From Circinella minor (lineage: Eukaryota > Mucoromycota > Mucoromycetes > Mucorales > Lichtheimiaceae), in the NCBI GenBank assembly GCA_016758965.1, contig JAEPRB010000286.1, positions 1 through 47,169 of the forward strand: a DNA stretch of 47,169 bases. Reading direction: 5' to 3'. This document shows, one piece after another, positions 23,768 to 35,064 of the stretch. Within the stretch, counting starts at the first letter, position 1. The number at the start of each line of letters is the position of its first letter. The notes under the pieces are model-generated. The model saw only the letters and a program-made list of their open reading frames with translations, made no database searches and had not been told where the DNA came from. Made by a program: the position numbers and the translations under genes.

Positions 23768-24230
23768 ATGCGCAAAAGAGACGCCGATCCTTGGTGGAAT
23801 CAATCAAAGAGTAGATGGTAGGGTGAGTCGGACGCCGTTTCGTTTCCCAAAACTCTTCTTCATTCAAAGGTCGACACAACCGCCAAAAAGGTTTCTACCA
23901 CCATCAGCAGAGTGAGTATATTCTTCAAATTAACAAATGATGCCAATTCTTCCAAGGAACGTGGAATGTGAGCTGGTCAATTTCTTGTACAAGATTGCAC
24001 GCTTGTACTCCAATAATAATTCTAACATGAAAAAACATACCGATAAAAAAAAGTCATCTTACTGTTTGCGTCCATGTGATTTGGGCCACCTGGAAACCTG
24101 TTTCCAAGACTTCCAACTGTTGAAAGTCTTCCATCATAAGGACAGTCTCAAGGGCGTTCGGTTGTGCCTTTTAAATAAAAAACAAAACGTACTAATCCCA
24201 AGCATATCTCAAGTTGCTCAAACCAATTAG
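23768..24230 (+). pseudogene. Unrecognised broken ORF in the transposon island
   Basis: From the ATG at 23768 the frame reads MRKRDADPWWNQSKSRW, then a TAG (23819-23821), then continues in the same frame with SDAVSFPKTLLHSKVDTTAK to about 23950. A one-base shift leads into a second open stretch, VECELVNFLYKIARLYS, then CLRPCDLGHLETCFQDFQLL and LKGVRLCLLNKKQNV, ending at 24228-24230. With one stop and one shift, the stretch codes for about 150 residues. Composition is unlike the AT-rich flanks. I do not recognise the family. The minus strand is also largely open (for example FWETKRRPTHPTIYSLIDST), so even the strand is uncertain. It may be an accessory protein of a mobile element or an old host gene. 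Confidence 0.35.
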
Positions 24231-24688
24231 TCAAAAAAGATAGAAGATGAGGCAAAAATGTAATCGAAAAAAATCGCGTGGCTGCCTAGCAAAAAATCGA
24301 CTCCTCGTGTCTTGTTGATGTAGTTATGCTTGTACTGATATAGATAGCTTTATTGTCGCTATTAATAAAATGATACTATTTAAACTATAATAATAATGTT
24401 TCGAAATACATACCAACTCTGGAGGTTGGTAAAGAAATGATTATTTATAAAAAAGAAGGAAAAGGGGAGAGCAAGTTACAACTGTACTATATATACTATT
24501 TGGGACTGGGATAATATTGATAGGGCAGCACTGTCCAATAAAAACATACTTTGACGATTTGAGTTTGCCAATGGATTTCGACTTTGACACTGAGATTCAA
24601 ATCGGTTATATGCCGCTGTAGCTGCTGTGTGCCTGTTAGCTTTTTTCTATTAAACTTTTTATTACCTCGATCACTGATTGCATTAACA
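24231..24688. other. Spacer before the DDE-like element
   Basis: This is 458 bases with no supported gene. An inverted repeat with the arms ACCAACTCT and its near-complement around 24412-24430 is short and weak. The open frame that precedes the next gene's ATG (from 24584) is not needed for any recognisable domain and is treated as leader. Confidence 0.4.
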
Positions 24689-26143
24689 ATGTCTTTCAAT
24701 TTTGCACAAAGAGGCCGTAAGCCAGGAACCAAAAATAAGCCAGATCACAAGGCTGGAAGACCTTCAAAGCCATTGCCAAAAGGACAACAATTGATTAGTT
24801 TCGCTAATCCTAATCTTGACACGCGCCATGAAGTGCGTGTTCGGAATCCTAAGAACTGCAGCTTCGAATGCTGAAGGCAGTTATGTTGAAGACGCGCAAG
24901 AAGATCTAGGAATCGCGGATGGAATGACTTCTATTTTTCAGCTTTTGAACGAAAATGGAAGTGATGAACAAGGTGATATTGCTGACGATCTAGATATGGA
25001 TGATGATTGGGTGGATGAAAATGATCCAGTACTGGTAGCCGATTTTAATGACGAAGAAGAAGAAGGAGGCATATTGCAAGAATATTTTAAAGGGCTTTAA
25101 CAACCGTTCAGAAAGGATGGAAAAATTAAGAAGTACGAGAATGTAACTTTTTGGGTGCATCCTAAAGATCCATATTTTGCGCTAATGAAGAGTGACCTGA
25201 ATCCTGCTGCGCTTTACCTACCTCGAGTGTTCTTGTGGTTCCCTCATTTGTTGATAGACAAAGTATTAGAATGTCCTAAATGCAAGGAAAAAGCGTTGGA
25301 GTGTAGTGAATGCAAAAAAAAGGGATCAGAATGCTCCAAACATGCCAAGCAATCTGAACTTGGACAAAAGGGTTATACACAACCTCCATATGCACGGCGA
25401 GTTGTTGATCTGAATGGGTATGTTTTATTTAATCGCTATATATATATGTATAAGTGGTAAAAGGTATTTTCTAATGATGTTTGTTTACTTATGGCAGGTG
25501 CTTTTATATAATGTGATATCGTTATGAATGTAAAGATAAAAACTGTTCTGCAACCTTCATAAGTAATGACGCAAGAATCATTCGACAATTACCAAAAGTT
25601 CTACAATGCGAGTACCCAGGATACATGACTCATCGAAGGGGGTTATCGAAAACAGTTGGCGATCTTTATCGACCGTGTGTGCAGAACTCTGTTGGTCCAA
25701 AGCGTTTTCACAACATTCTTCGTGAACTGCATAGACTAACTTATGCAAGACGCTATTTACAATATCTTCAAGCTGTTTTTATTCGCCAGCAACAACAACC
25801 TACTCTGCGACAGCATCTTTTTAAGGAAGAAAGTTTTTTTTTCTCGACCTTAGATGACGGATCAAAATATGCAGGACATGTACCATCAACACAGTATTTA
25901 TGTCCATTTTACACTGCATACATTGCTGCATTACAAAGTTTCATGGACAAGCAGATGGAAATTCTTGATGGAAAATACCTTAAAGGAGACCATACTTTCA
26001 AAATCATAAAATGTATGAGCAAGGTCAATGGTGTACCCGTATTCGCGGCGTTATATGCAAATGATGACACAGAAGCAGACCTTGTACACGGAAAATGGGG
26101 CTTTATTCAATCTTGTTTCGATGATTCAGAATTCCGTGTTTAA
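24689..26143 (+). pseudogene. Broken AT-hook / Cys-rich / DDE-like transposon gene (DUF6729-like)
   Basis: The ATG at 24689 opens MSFNFAQRGRKPGTKNKPDH, with RGRKPG and AGRPSK resembling AT-hooks. A frame change near 24810-24860 leads to an acidic region ending YFKGL and a stop (24098 offset: TAA at 25098-25100). The same frame then continues VTFWVHPKDPYFALMKSDLN and LYLPRVFLWFPHLL, three clustered CxxC pairs (CPKC, CSEC, CSKH), and PPYARRVVDLNG. A likely intron spans 25418-25497. Next come CFYIM, an in-frame TGA, YRYECKDKNCSA, the CEYPGYMTHRRGLSKTV segment, and a catalytic-looking part EILDGKYLKGDHTFKIIKCM plus GVPVFAALY. TAA at 26141-26143 closes it. From memory, this order resembles the DUF6729-containing, RNase H-fold element proteins that are abundant in mushrooms and other fungi; that name is an inference. 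Three stops and one shift mark it as dead. Confidence 0.6.
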
Positions 26144-26210
26144 AGGTAAATTCTTTACATTAAATTATTATGATAGCACAATTTGCGCATGTGTAGCAAC
26201 ATAGCCATTA

Positions 26211-26885
26211 ATGTATTCATGCTTATATATAGTGGTGAGAAAACAAGCCTCAGCTCATCAATTAGAAAAAATATGGACCGATCTACCAACGAGAAAGGTC
26301 AACTCGACAGGAACAAAAGTAGATTTGGTCATGAAACATGGAGATGTTGAATACGGTTGTATGGATGCGGGTTGTTCTGATGACCCATTCAACACAAAAG
26401 CAATCAATGAAGGCCGCTTGAAACTTCCACGAACACTAAAAGATATTTTGACTTATTTGACCGAAGAAGCTCCGAGTAAGATAAATGATATTAAAGTCCC
26501 GGGCCTTATCATTTCTGGTAAATATATTATTTAGTATCTATATTGTGTTATCGCACTACAATGTCAACCTATTGAATATTACTGCTTTTTAATAGGTAAC
26601 AATCTTACATTGTATATTGAAGATTGTCCTGCTGGTTCTGTTACACGTATTAAAGGTATTGGTCCATACAAATTTCTTGCATCCATCGATGACTTCTCAA
26701 AGAAATTCATTCCACTTCTTGCTTTGGTGTGGCAAACAAAAGCAATAATGAAATCTACTCTTGCAACTATCAAAGATGATTATGAAATTGTTCTTCCATC
26801 GATCGAAGGCCCTGGCCCTTCACCACTTCCACCGTGTATGCCTTCACCCAAGATTGGATCCAAAAGAAAAATTAATCAAACTTGA
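26211..26885 (+). pseudogene. Nuclease-like (possible PD-(D/E)XK) C-terminal segment of the element
   Basis: Two exons, about 26211-26517 and 26596-26885, join in phase through a GT-AG intron (26518-26595). The product reads RKQASAHQLEKIWTDLPTRK, TGTKVDLVMKHGDVEYGCMD, INEGRLKLPRTLKDILTYL, VPGLIISG and then NNLTLYIEDCPAGSVTRIKG, ending IGSKRKINQT. The order D, E-x-G, then a KLPRTLKD helix resembles a family of PD-(D/E)XK-like proteins that I associate with repetitive elements in Mucorales; this is inference and the usual Lys of ExK is not obvious. It follows the broken DDE-like gene after 67 bases. A possible intron from 26146 to 26232 would bring the two together out of frame, so either one decayed gene or two adjacent genes is possible. 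No clear own start codon is seen. Confidence 0.4.
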
Positions 26886-29800
26886 CCATGTTACTTAGTA
26901 TTATCTGCCATTGCCAAGACTGCCTTTCCATCACTAGTATACTCTCCTTTCATTCAAATCACATTTGTTGTACATAATAACTTGTCCTTTTTCACCACCA
27001 AATTATCTCTAATTCATCTCCACCATTCTCTTAATTTGCATCTATACCCGTCTATCAATGGCATTATATTGGTTCACACTCATTTGTAATTTGTAACATA
27101 CATGTATTCCCCATTCTTCTTATTCCTCTCCCATTATTTTTTTTCTTTGATTTTTGCGCTATCCACACATATGCAAAATATTCAGCATTTTTTTTCAACA
27201 GATATAAATCAACTTCAAAAAACAGCAAAAGAAAAAATATGCTTGGTAATTTTACGTCAATAACTACCATATCGTTCACTGATTAGATCTAAGTGTTGTT
27301 TCATGAGCTTGGTTTTTTTTTCTTGAGATTCAAGATCTCTGCGAGTGAAATTTCTACTAGTGATTATGCTCAGCCAAGCTTGAAGCTGTATGCCGAGTCA
27401 GACCCCTTCAACTTACAAAAGTTATAATAACAATAATGGTAGTTTGGTCACTAGTAGGTGGATTGTCTTGTTACATAATCTTACTCTTTTCTTTGAAGCT
27501 CATATCAACAAATTAAATTATTTGACCATTTATTCATGAGTAGATGAAAACTTTTCTATATAAATGGAACCATATTTTTAACCAGCCTAGGAATATAAGA
27601 TTAAATATCATGTATAGACATTCGACCCCTGTTTGTGCCTAAATAGAATTAATCCATAATCAAGATACACCCTGATATACCTCCTTTATAAAAAAAATAA
27701 GTATTATAGACCGTTGGTATAACTTTATACTAGTTTCTTGGTATGTAATTACATCAAACTCGGTCCAACCAACAAGAAAATTAAATTTCAGTCCATACAC
27801 CCCGGTTTTTCAACTGATGAGACCTCCGATCTGCTTTTGAAAAGCATCGTCTCACTAATACTTTGTCCTGCAAAAATTGACCCTCAGGGTAAAAAAAAAT
27901 CACAACGCAGCACACGCACGCAACCATTGGCCTTTCTCTTTTTGCCCACACAATCAAAAACAAACGGTAAGAGTTTATTATTAAGTCGTAATGTTTTCAT
28001 TTCCCTTTTTAAAAATAATAGTAGTTGAAATCGAAAAAAAAAAACGAACTATCTTTTTCACCGAAAGATTAAATTTAAACTAATAAATGCAAATGACATA
28101 AGAGACCTCACGCGTACTAAACTAATTTTATCTTTTTTTTTTTTTTTGCCAAAAATAAATAAAAAAAAAGAGTTGCATTATATACCTATAAATGTATAAA
28201 AAAAAAAGAAAATATACTTTCATGAATACGTACATATATAAACTTTTTACAAAAAAGCTTCTTTATTAACTCGTCATCGCAACAATGGACTATCGTAATT
28301 TCTACTTTCAATATATAAAGCCACACCACCAAAAAATAATTTGTATGATAAAAAGGAAATTGGTTCCATTATACTCTTGTCTTCTCAACACTCTCACTTT
28401 AATACAAATAGTTAGGCTCCCTCCATCAAAAGCCAAGAATATACTTTTCCATTCGAAGAATGGTTACTATGATAGATCCAACTATATAAATAATAGCAGC
28501 TAATATCATATTTTATTTTAGTATCATCCTCAATTTTTTTTTTGTTAACGTTGATATAATACTAATGTCTATATCAAGTAAAAACAAATGAACTGTACGT
28601 AATGCAATATGACGAGATAATATATTTAATATTATTATTTCTCTTTCTTTTTTTTTCTTCTGATTTCCTATTTGAAAAAGAAAAATTTAGTGTACTTTAT
28701 CCAGCCGTAAAAATGTTCCTCATCCCTCTTCTTCCCATCCCCCTAAAAAAAAAGTCTGCTCGACATTGCTAGTAAATGAAAAGTTATGTTTCTTAGTCGA
28801 TCTACTAACATTATATTATATTGTTAAACTATATTAAATCACATTTTAATTAAAATGTACATAATATAAACCATCTCAACAAGCAACAGTGAGACATGTA
28901 CGACATACTTTACATATAATATGGTATGTATGTGTGTAAAAAAAAAGAAACTATTAAGCGTTGTCATGGCAACCCTAATGATAATGATGTTCTAAGCATC
29001 ATGTGATGTAATGTATGCTTAAATGTTTACTCTGAGATGACGTGACATAAAAAGATTATAGTTCCAGACACAATGGACCAAATCCTTGTGTAGCCAATAT
29101 AGATTTCAGTTTTATGTGGCGTATTATTTTTTGTGTGTGTTTGTTGTTGTGGCAATAAAAGAAAAATATACACATAAATAAATAAGTAAAAAAAAAAAAG
29201 TTAAAATAATTACATACATAAACGTTTTTCGATGATAAATAAAAAATTTACATTCTTAACATGAAAGGAGGGTGGGTAAATGAAGGCATGAATCGTTTAA
29301 TTAAATACATGTTTAAGAACACTGCTTTTAACACTTTTTTTTATTTTTGATATAGGTACTTGATTTAAATGAAGCAATTAATTTTTTTGTTGATAATTGT
29401 CTAGTATGATCTTCCATACGAATTCTTTTTTTAAAAAAAAGAACCAATACATGCGATCAAGATAAGTTATTCCGAGGATACAAACTGTCTTCATGCATAT
29501 GAGTCAATTTTATAACTATTGTTACACACGTCAGACGGCACGCCACCTTCTTCGTGCCCAATAATTTTACCCAAATACATCATCTAAACCTTTTTTTTTT
29601 TATTGATTGTACTCATGATAAATGGTATGACTAATCCACTGATACCCATCAAACTCGCCATTTTACCCGTAGCTAAGCTTTCTATATTTTAGTCATCAAA
29701 ATACCATTCCGCAGTTATTCTCATTGAAGACTTAGTTTCCTTTGAGGAACATAGGGGAGGGAAAAGAACATTGGTAATATTATTTGATAAAATAGAATAT

Positions 29801-32401
29801 GTAAATGTAGATACTATCTATCATTCAAATAATAATACTTCTTTTTTTTTGTATTACCATCATCATTACTATCAAAAAAAAAATTGGTTACGTACAGGAT
29901 AAAGTAATCTATCACTAAGACTATAACATTTATGTCAATCATTACATGAAAGCTGCCAAAAGTTTTATTATCATGAGTCAATTTTAATATTAAAAAGAAA
30001 CACAGCCGTCATGCGACAACGTAAATGAATTATGGCCACCCCCATTCGTCAGGTATTCTTTTTTTTTTTTTGTTGGTAGTATATTTACATAAAAGCGGGT
30101 AATAAATAAAAATGAGATATGAATACTGCATACAAACCTCAGATCCTGAGATCCGGCAGTTTGTCATCAGATCTATCGATATTAGTAAGTACGTATTTTA
30201 ATAAAAAAACAACAACTTTCTACTCAATCAAGTTAAAGTGCTGATATCGTTTATTTGCCCGAAAACATGTTATTTAAAATGATCTTGCATAACGGCCTTC
30301 TATTAGAATTTGCGAAATTCGTTATTTTAGAGAAAGAAAAAAAAAGTCTTAGATGGTATTATACTGTGTTATTAATAATTAATAAAAAGTATTTTTCAAT
30401 GTTAATCTTTATATACGTATACATTGAGAAATTAGTAACTTTTTTTGTTGTTGTTGTTGACTTTTCTTGCTGTTTAAATAATTAGATACGTAACACATAA
30501 TATAAGTATGTTGGTATATGGTAGATTACCAAAAGGTATATATATATATATATATGATTAGCATCTAAATTAATATTCTCCTTATGTTTCGTTTTGTTGG
30601 GCCACTTATCGGGTGATCATCATCATGTTGTTATTTCTCCTGTATTTTAGTATCTATAAAATATCATTCTTTGAATGAAAAATTGATCTTACGTATTATT
30701 ATTTCTATAACTATAGAAATGGATGTTTTTCTTTTCGATTTTTACTAGTGTCATTGAACGTAAAGCGAGTTCAGTGTGAATGAAAAATGATAATAGAACA
30801 AAAAAAGTTTCATACATTTAATTTTATACGTCGTATGTTTTATATCGAACAATTTTTATTATAAGGAAGAATTATAGAATATAGTAGATATGTAATCTCT
30901 AGTTATTGTCAATACTACTACTACATGTATTATTCCTTATTATATGTTACGTATGTAAAATTCTTTAAAAGTAGTTTGTTTGGTGGGACTCTAAATGCTA
31001 GTCCATTTGTATATTGTAGTGAAAGTTTTATGAATCTTTTTCCAATGAAAAAAGAAAACTTAATTGTTGGCGTGGATAATGGCTATTATTTTATTGGTAA
31101 AACTATTTTCTTTTTCTTAAAAAAAAAGGAGGAACATTGTATTTTTAAAATGAAGTGTTTCTACGCTTCCGAAAGAGATCGACAATCAAGTATAGAGTAT
31201 GGTTAGCCTTTCGGGCCGACCGGGTTAAACTAGGTACTAGTAGTCTAATTCCCTTTTTTGATGTAGTGTATCATTCTTTCTTGAACGCCTTAATCGGGCC
31301 GTGTATGAGATGGATTACAATAAAGGATTTTTTTCTTTTTTGATGGCTGGTACTATACATATATTTTACCGGGGATTCTGTTTATAGGTGTATATAGTCA
31401 GTCTTAAAAAAGAGTATGATGACTTTTTTTTTTCTTTCATCATTCTCATGCAATCGGTAAAAATGATTCTCCGTTTCACAAAATTGGTTTACATATGGTT
31501 AATGATGATAACGAAGGAGTTCAAAAAAAAACAAAGAGAATAAACAATCATGCACAATGACTGAGGCATAAATACACTTCCTGTCACGTCGCGAAGCATA
31601 AAAACATTTTTTTTTATTATAACAAATAAATAAATTAAGTAAAAAAAAATAAAAATAAAGAGTATAGTTGTTATGTCAATTTTATTTAAACTTATATACT
31701 ATATATAACTAATATTATACACACACGAACGATTGAGAATTATCATTAATAGTTGTATTGGTTGGATAGCACGTAATATAGACTATCCTATCATAAGTAG
31801 TAAAAAGAAATAAATGGATTACTCATCATGTCATTTTATATCTTGATAAAACTGCGGATATCATAAATTTAGTAATTATGATGCTAGGTTTTTTTTTTAT
31901 TTTTATTATATACCCGGCTTTTATATTACCGTCTTGTCGCGTTTATATAATTATGCCGTCTTCCTTGACCGAAAAGTCCCATTTTTTTTTTTTTGACAGG
32001 AAAAATATTCGGTAATAAACATGTGATTAAAGAAAATTATCGAAACTCTTTCTCTTTCTCTCTTTAATTATTACAAGAGCAAAACACGCGAACACTCGTG
32101 ACGCTCTCTTCAACCCCTCCCCCCCCCCACTTTTCATTTTTTTTTCTACCCCGTTCTTTCATTTCCCTTCCCCCCCCAAAAAATAAAATAAAATAAAATA
32201 AATAATTTCGAAACAAAATGATGTAATGACAATATAAAAGCAAACCAGTATTTTATTTATTTTTTTACTTTTTTTTTTTTTTTCTTTTCCATTGAATAGT
32301 TTTTTTTTTTTTAAAAAATCTGATTCACTTATAAAACAAGTATTTACGTACACACTAGATCGAATTTGTTTATAAAATAGCATCAAGAATAAAAAATAAT
32401 A
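26886..32401. other. Gene-poor AT-rich region, 5.5 kb
   Basis: No gene can be supported. Small frames that deserve a note: 28285-28503 (72 codons, ATG in a good AACAATGG context after a TATA-like stretch, but no known family) and 30925-31206 continuing to 31343 in another frame, where the segment near 30970-31100 looks mildly coding (GGTLNASPFVYCSESFMNLF). The first 450 bases (26886-27330) are the less AT-rich tail of the transposon island. Numerous TACGTA palindromes occur (for example 28597, 29889, 30187, 30415, 30692). C-rich runs lie near 32121 and 32172 just upstream of the kinase gene. Confidence 0.5.
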
Positions 32402-34580
32402 ATGCCATCGTCGTTAGTTTTTCCATCACCATTGGAAATCGATCCAATATCTTTCCATAATCATCATAATGATAACGATTTAAAAATCCATACCAAGTCA
32501 TCTACTGCAACTACTATGAGACCGCCGCCCCTGAAAAAATTATTAACATCAGGTACGTAAATGACAAAAAATAAATAAATAAATAATCATGTATATGTGA
32601 TATGTATAATGTAATGCTATATCTTGAAATCATGACAATTTTTAACCCCTTCGGTGAATTTTGCATTCTTTAGAACTTATATTACCTAATAATCAAAGAC
32701 CAATCCAAAAGAACAACAAAGATGATTTTGATATTGAACAAAGTCATAGACGAGGTGACATATCACCTATTACAACGGATTCAATGTCAACTACAGGTGC
32801 AAATTCATCATCTTGGACACCCCCACGCTTTTCAACATCATCAGAAGAAGATTATGATTATTCATCACCTAATACAACAACAACAACTTATGCTGTCGAT
32901 GAATTACTCGAACACGTTCATAATACATCAGTGGATGGATTACTTGAAGATACAGAATATGAAAATAAACCAAGTATCTATTTATTTATTTTTTGTAATC
33001 CTTTATCAGGTGATCAAAAAGGAAGTGAACTTGTCCATCTCCCTTTTCAACATTTTCGATTAAGAAAACTACCTCAAGTTCAAGTTGAAATTCATAATAT
33101 TTTGGACCCAAAAGATCGTCAAGTAGGTGTCAATCGTATTAAATTAATTCAATCGAGGGTGAAATTAGGACAATTACCACCTATTGTATCTCAAGGAAAT
33201 CTTTCTCCTGCCGTTCGTGATCGTCATATACAAGTTTGGAGTGCAGGTGGAGATGGTACCGTTATGTCAGTAGTAGAAATGTTACATGATGTTGATTTTA
33301 ATCAAATTTTTTTTTCATGTATGTATTCATGTATATATATATACTCTGCATTATGTATTTATTAAGTGGGTTTTACACACTTATGTAGAGTGTATTTTAA
33401 ATGCTTTTTTTTTTGAATGTCAATGATCTTTATTATTAACTTATATAAATTGGGGGTAAATATATCTTTAATTTATTTAGGTATTCCATTTGGTACTGGA
33501 AATGATTTTAGTCAAGTTCTTGGATGGGGACGTACAATTCCACATCGAGATATCTTGGGACGAGGCTTAAATCATCTTGAACAACTCGTCACTGAACGTC
33601 TTGAATGTTCTGATGCAGCAAGACTTGATTTATGGCAAGTTGAAATGTCAGCCCATCCATCTGGTTATGTTAAAGTCGCCGGTCCAGATCGTCAAGATGG
33701 ACATGATGTATCTGAAATCAAATCATCCCATCATAATTATAAAAGTCAACAACAAACAATTACTCGAAAAATGTCCAATTATATGTCTATTGGTGTCCAA
33801 GGTTATGTTGGTAGTGGATTTGAAAAACATCGTGCTGGTAATCGTTTAGCCAATATTCTTGTTTATACTATTGAAAGTGCTAAATGGGTTTTTTGGCGAA
33901 AGTTTCCACCTGTAACAAGCTTTATTGATAAGATATTACAAAATGATGAACCTGTATTACAATTTCCAAATCCACCATGGCGACGACAAGAAAATAATCA
34001 CCATGACAAAAAAGATACTATCCATCACTCTAATACTGACAACTCTCATATTTCTGCAACTTTACCTCATATGACTACACATCCCATTGACTTTGTCATT
34101 CAAAATATTCCACATATCTGGGGACGTGAAGTGGATTTATGGGGAGAAGCTAAAACTGGTTTAGAATCTGTACAAAATCGTTCAGGACCCACAGATCCAA
34201 CTACATGGAACCCTCAACGTGCCAATGATGGTCGAATGGAAATTATGGTCATTCATAATTTATTTAGTTATTTCAAAAAGCTTGCCAATATTCGTCAACA
34301 TGTTTCACGTATTGGTCAATTTGGTACACCTTTTGAAATTTTATTTCGTTCACCTAATCACAACAACAATTCATCACAACAACGACGACGACTATGGAAA
34401 TCCATGAACCAATATGAACGTGATAATGTGATTTGTATCATGTGTGATGGTGAATTTTATATTATAAAAGATCCAAAATCTCTTAAATTTGTTCGTTATG
34501 CACAAATTTGGACATTGGGCCGACATGATGAAAAGGGTACAGGTCGTTTGGTTTTAGATGAACATGCTTCATCATCCTAA
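32402..34580 (+). CDS. Diacylglycerol kinase (ATP-dependent, DAGKc/DAGKa)
   Basis: This enzyme phosphorylates diacylglycerol to phosphatidic acid with ATP. Three exons, 32402-32552, 32674-33318 and 33481-34580, join in phase 1 and give 631 residues. The first 140 residues are polar and probably disordered. The catalytic domain starts near IYLFIFCNPLSGDQKGSEL and has the glycine-rich WSAGGDGTVMSVVEML and PFGTGNDFSQVLGWG motifs, the latter formed across the second intron. The accessory domain shows YMSIGVQGYVGSGFEKHRAG, then HIWGREVDLWGEAK and DGRMEIMVIHNLFSYFKKLA. There are no C1 zinc fingers, EF-hands or membrane helices, unlike most animal isoforms; a His/Asn-rich insert sits between the two kinase lobes. 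Known: budding yeast instead uses an unrelated CTP-dependent kinase. The start ATG at 32402 is the first in the frame. Confidence 0.92.
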
Positions 34581-35064
34581 TTTTTTTTGTTTATATTTTT
34601 TTTTCTTTTTCATTATATACCCACTTTATTATTATTATTTGTTATTTAGCATTTTATTCCCTATTAATCATCATACCCCCTTCACCACCTTTTATTTTTC
34701 CCTACTTTATGTACATGTATTCATTTATTATTAAAAAGAAACATTTTTTTGTAATTCATTTTTCCTTGCATTTTTATTCATTTTTATATAGCATACGTAC
34801 ACAATTATTTTATTTTATCTCATTGCACATTTTATTTAATAAATATTTACACCTTACTAAAAGAAAAAAAAAAGTGATACGAAATGACATTTTATTCTTC
34901 CCATCAGATGAAGCTTTATTATTAATCATGGTTTATTTTTGTTTGTGTTTATGTTTGATTGAATTGTTTTTATATATATAAAAGATATGCTCAATATTAA
35001 AAAAAAAATAACAACTAATTGATATGATGAAAATATAATGGGAGGGAGGGGGAGTTTTTTTTTT
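34581..35064. other. Convergent 3' spacer between kinase and SNW1
   Basis: This is 484 AT-rich bases between the stops of the diacylglycerol kinase (+) and SNW1 (-), presumably the two 3' UTRs. AATAAA at about 34840 fits the plus-strand polyadenylation signal. A GGGAGG repeat lies just before the SNW1 stop. No ORF is supported. Confidence 0.55.

Noticed and set aside
31155..31343. Possible tRNA or structured RNA around the GC-richer patch near 31200-31260
   Set aside because: I could not draw a cloverleaf or find a B-box-like GGTTCAAATCC; nothing supports an RNA gene. No tRNA was recognised anywhere in the window.
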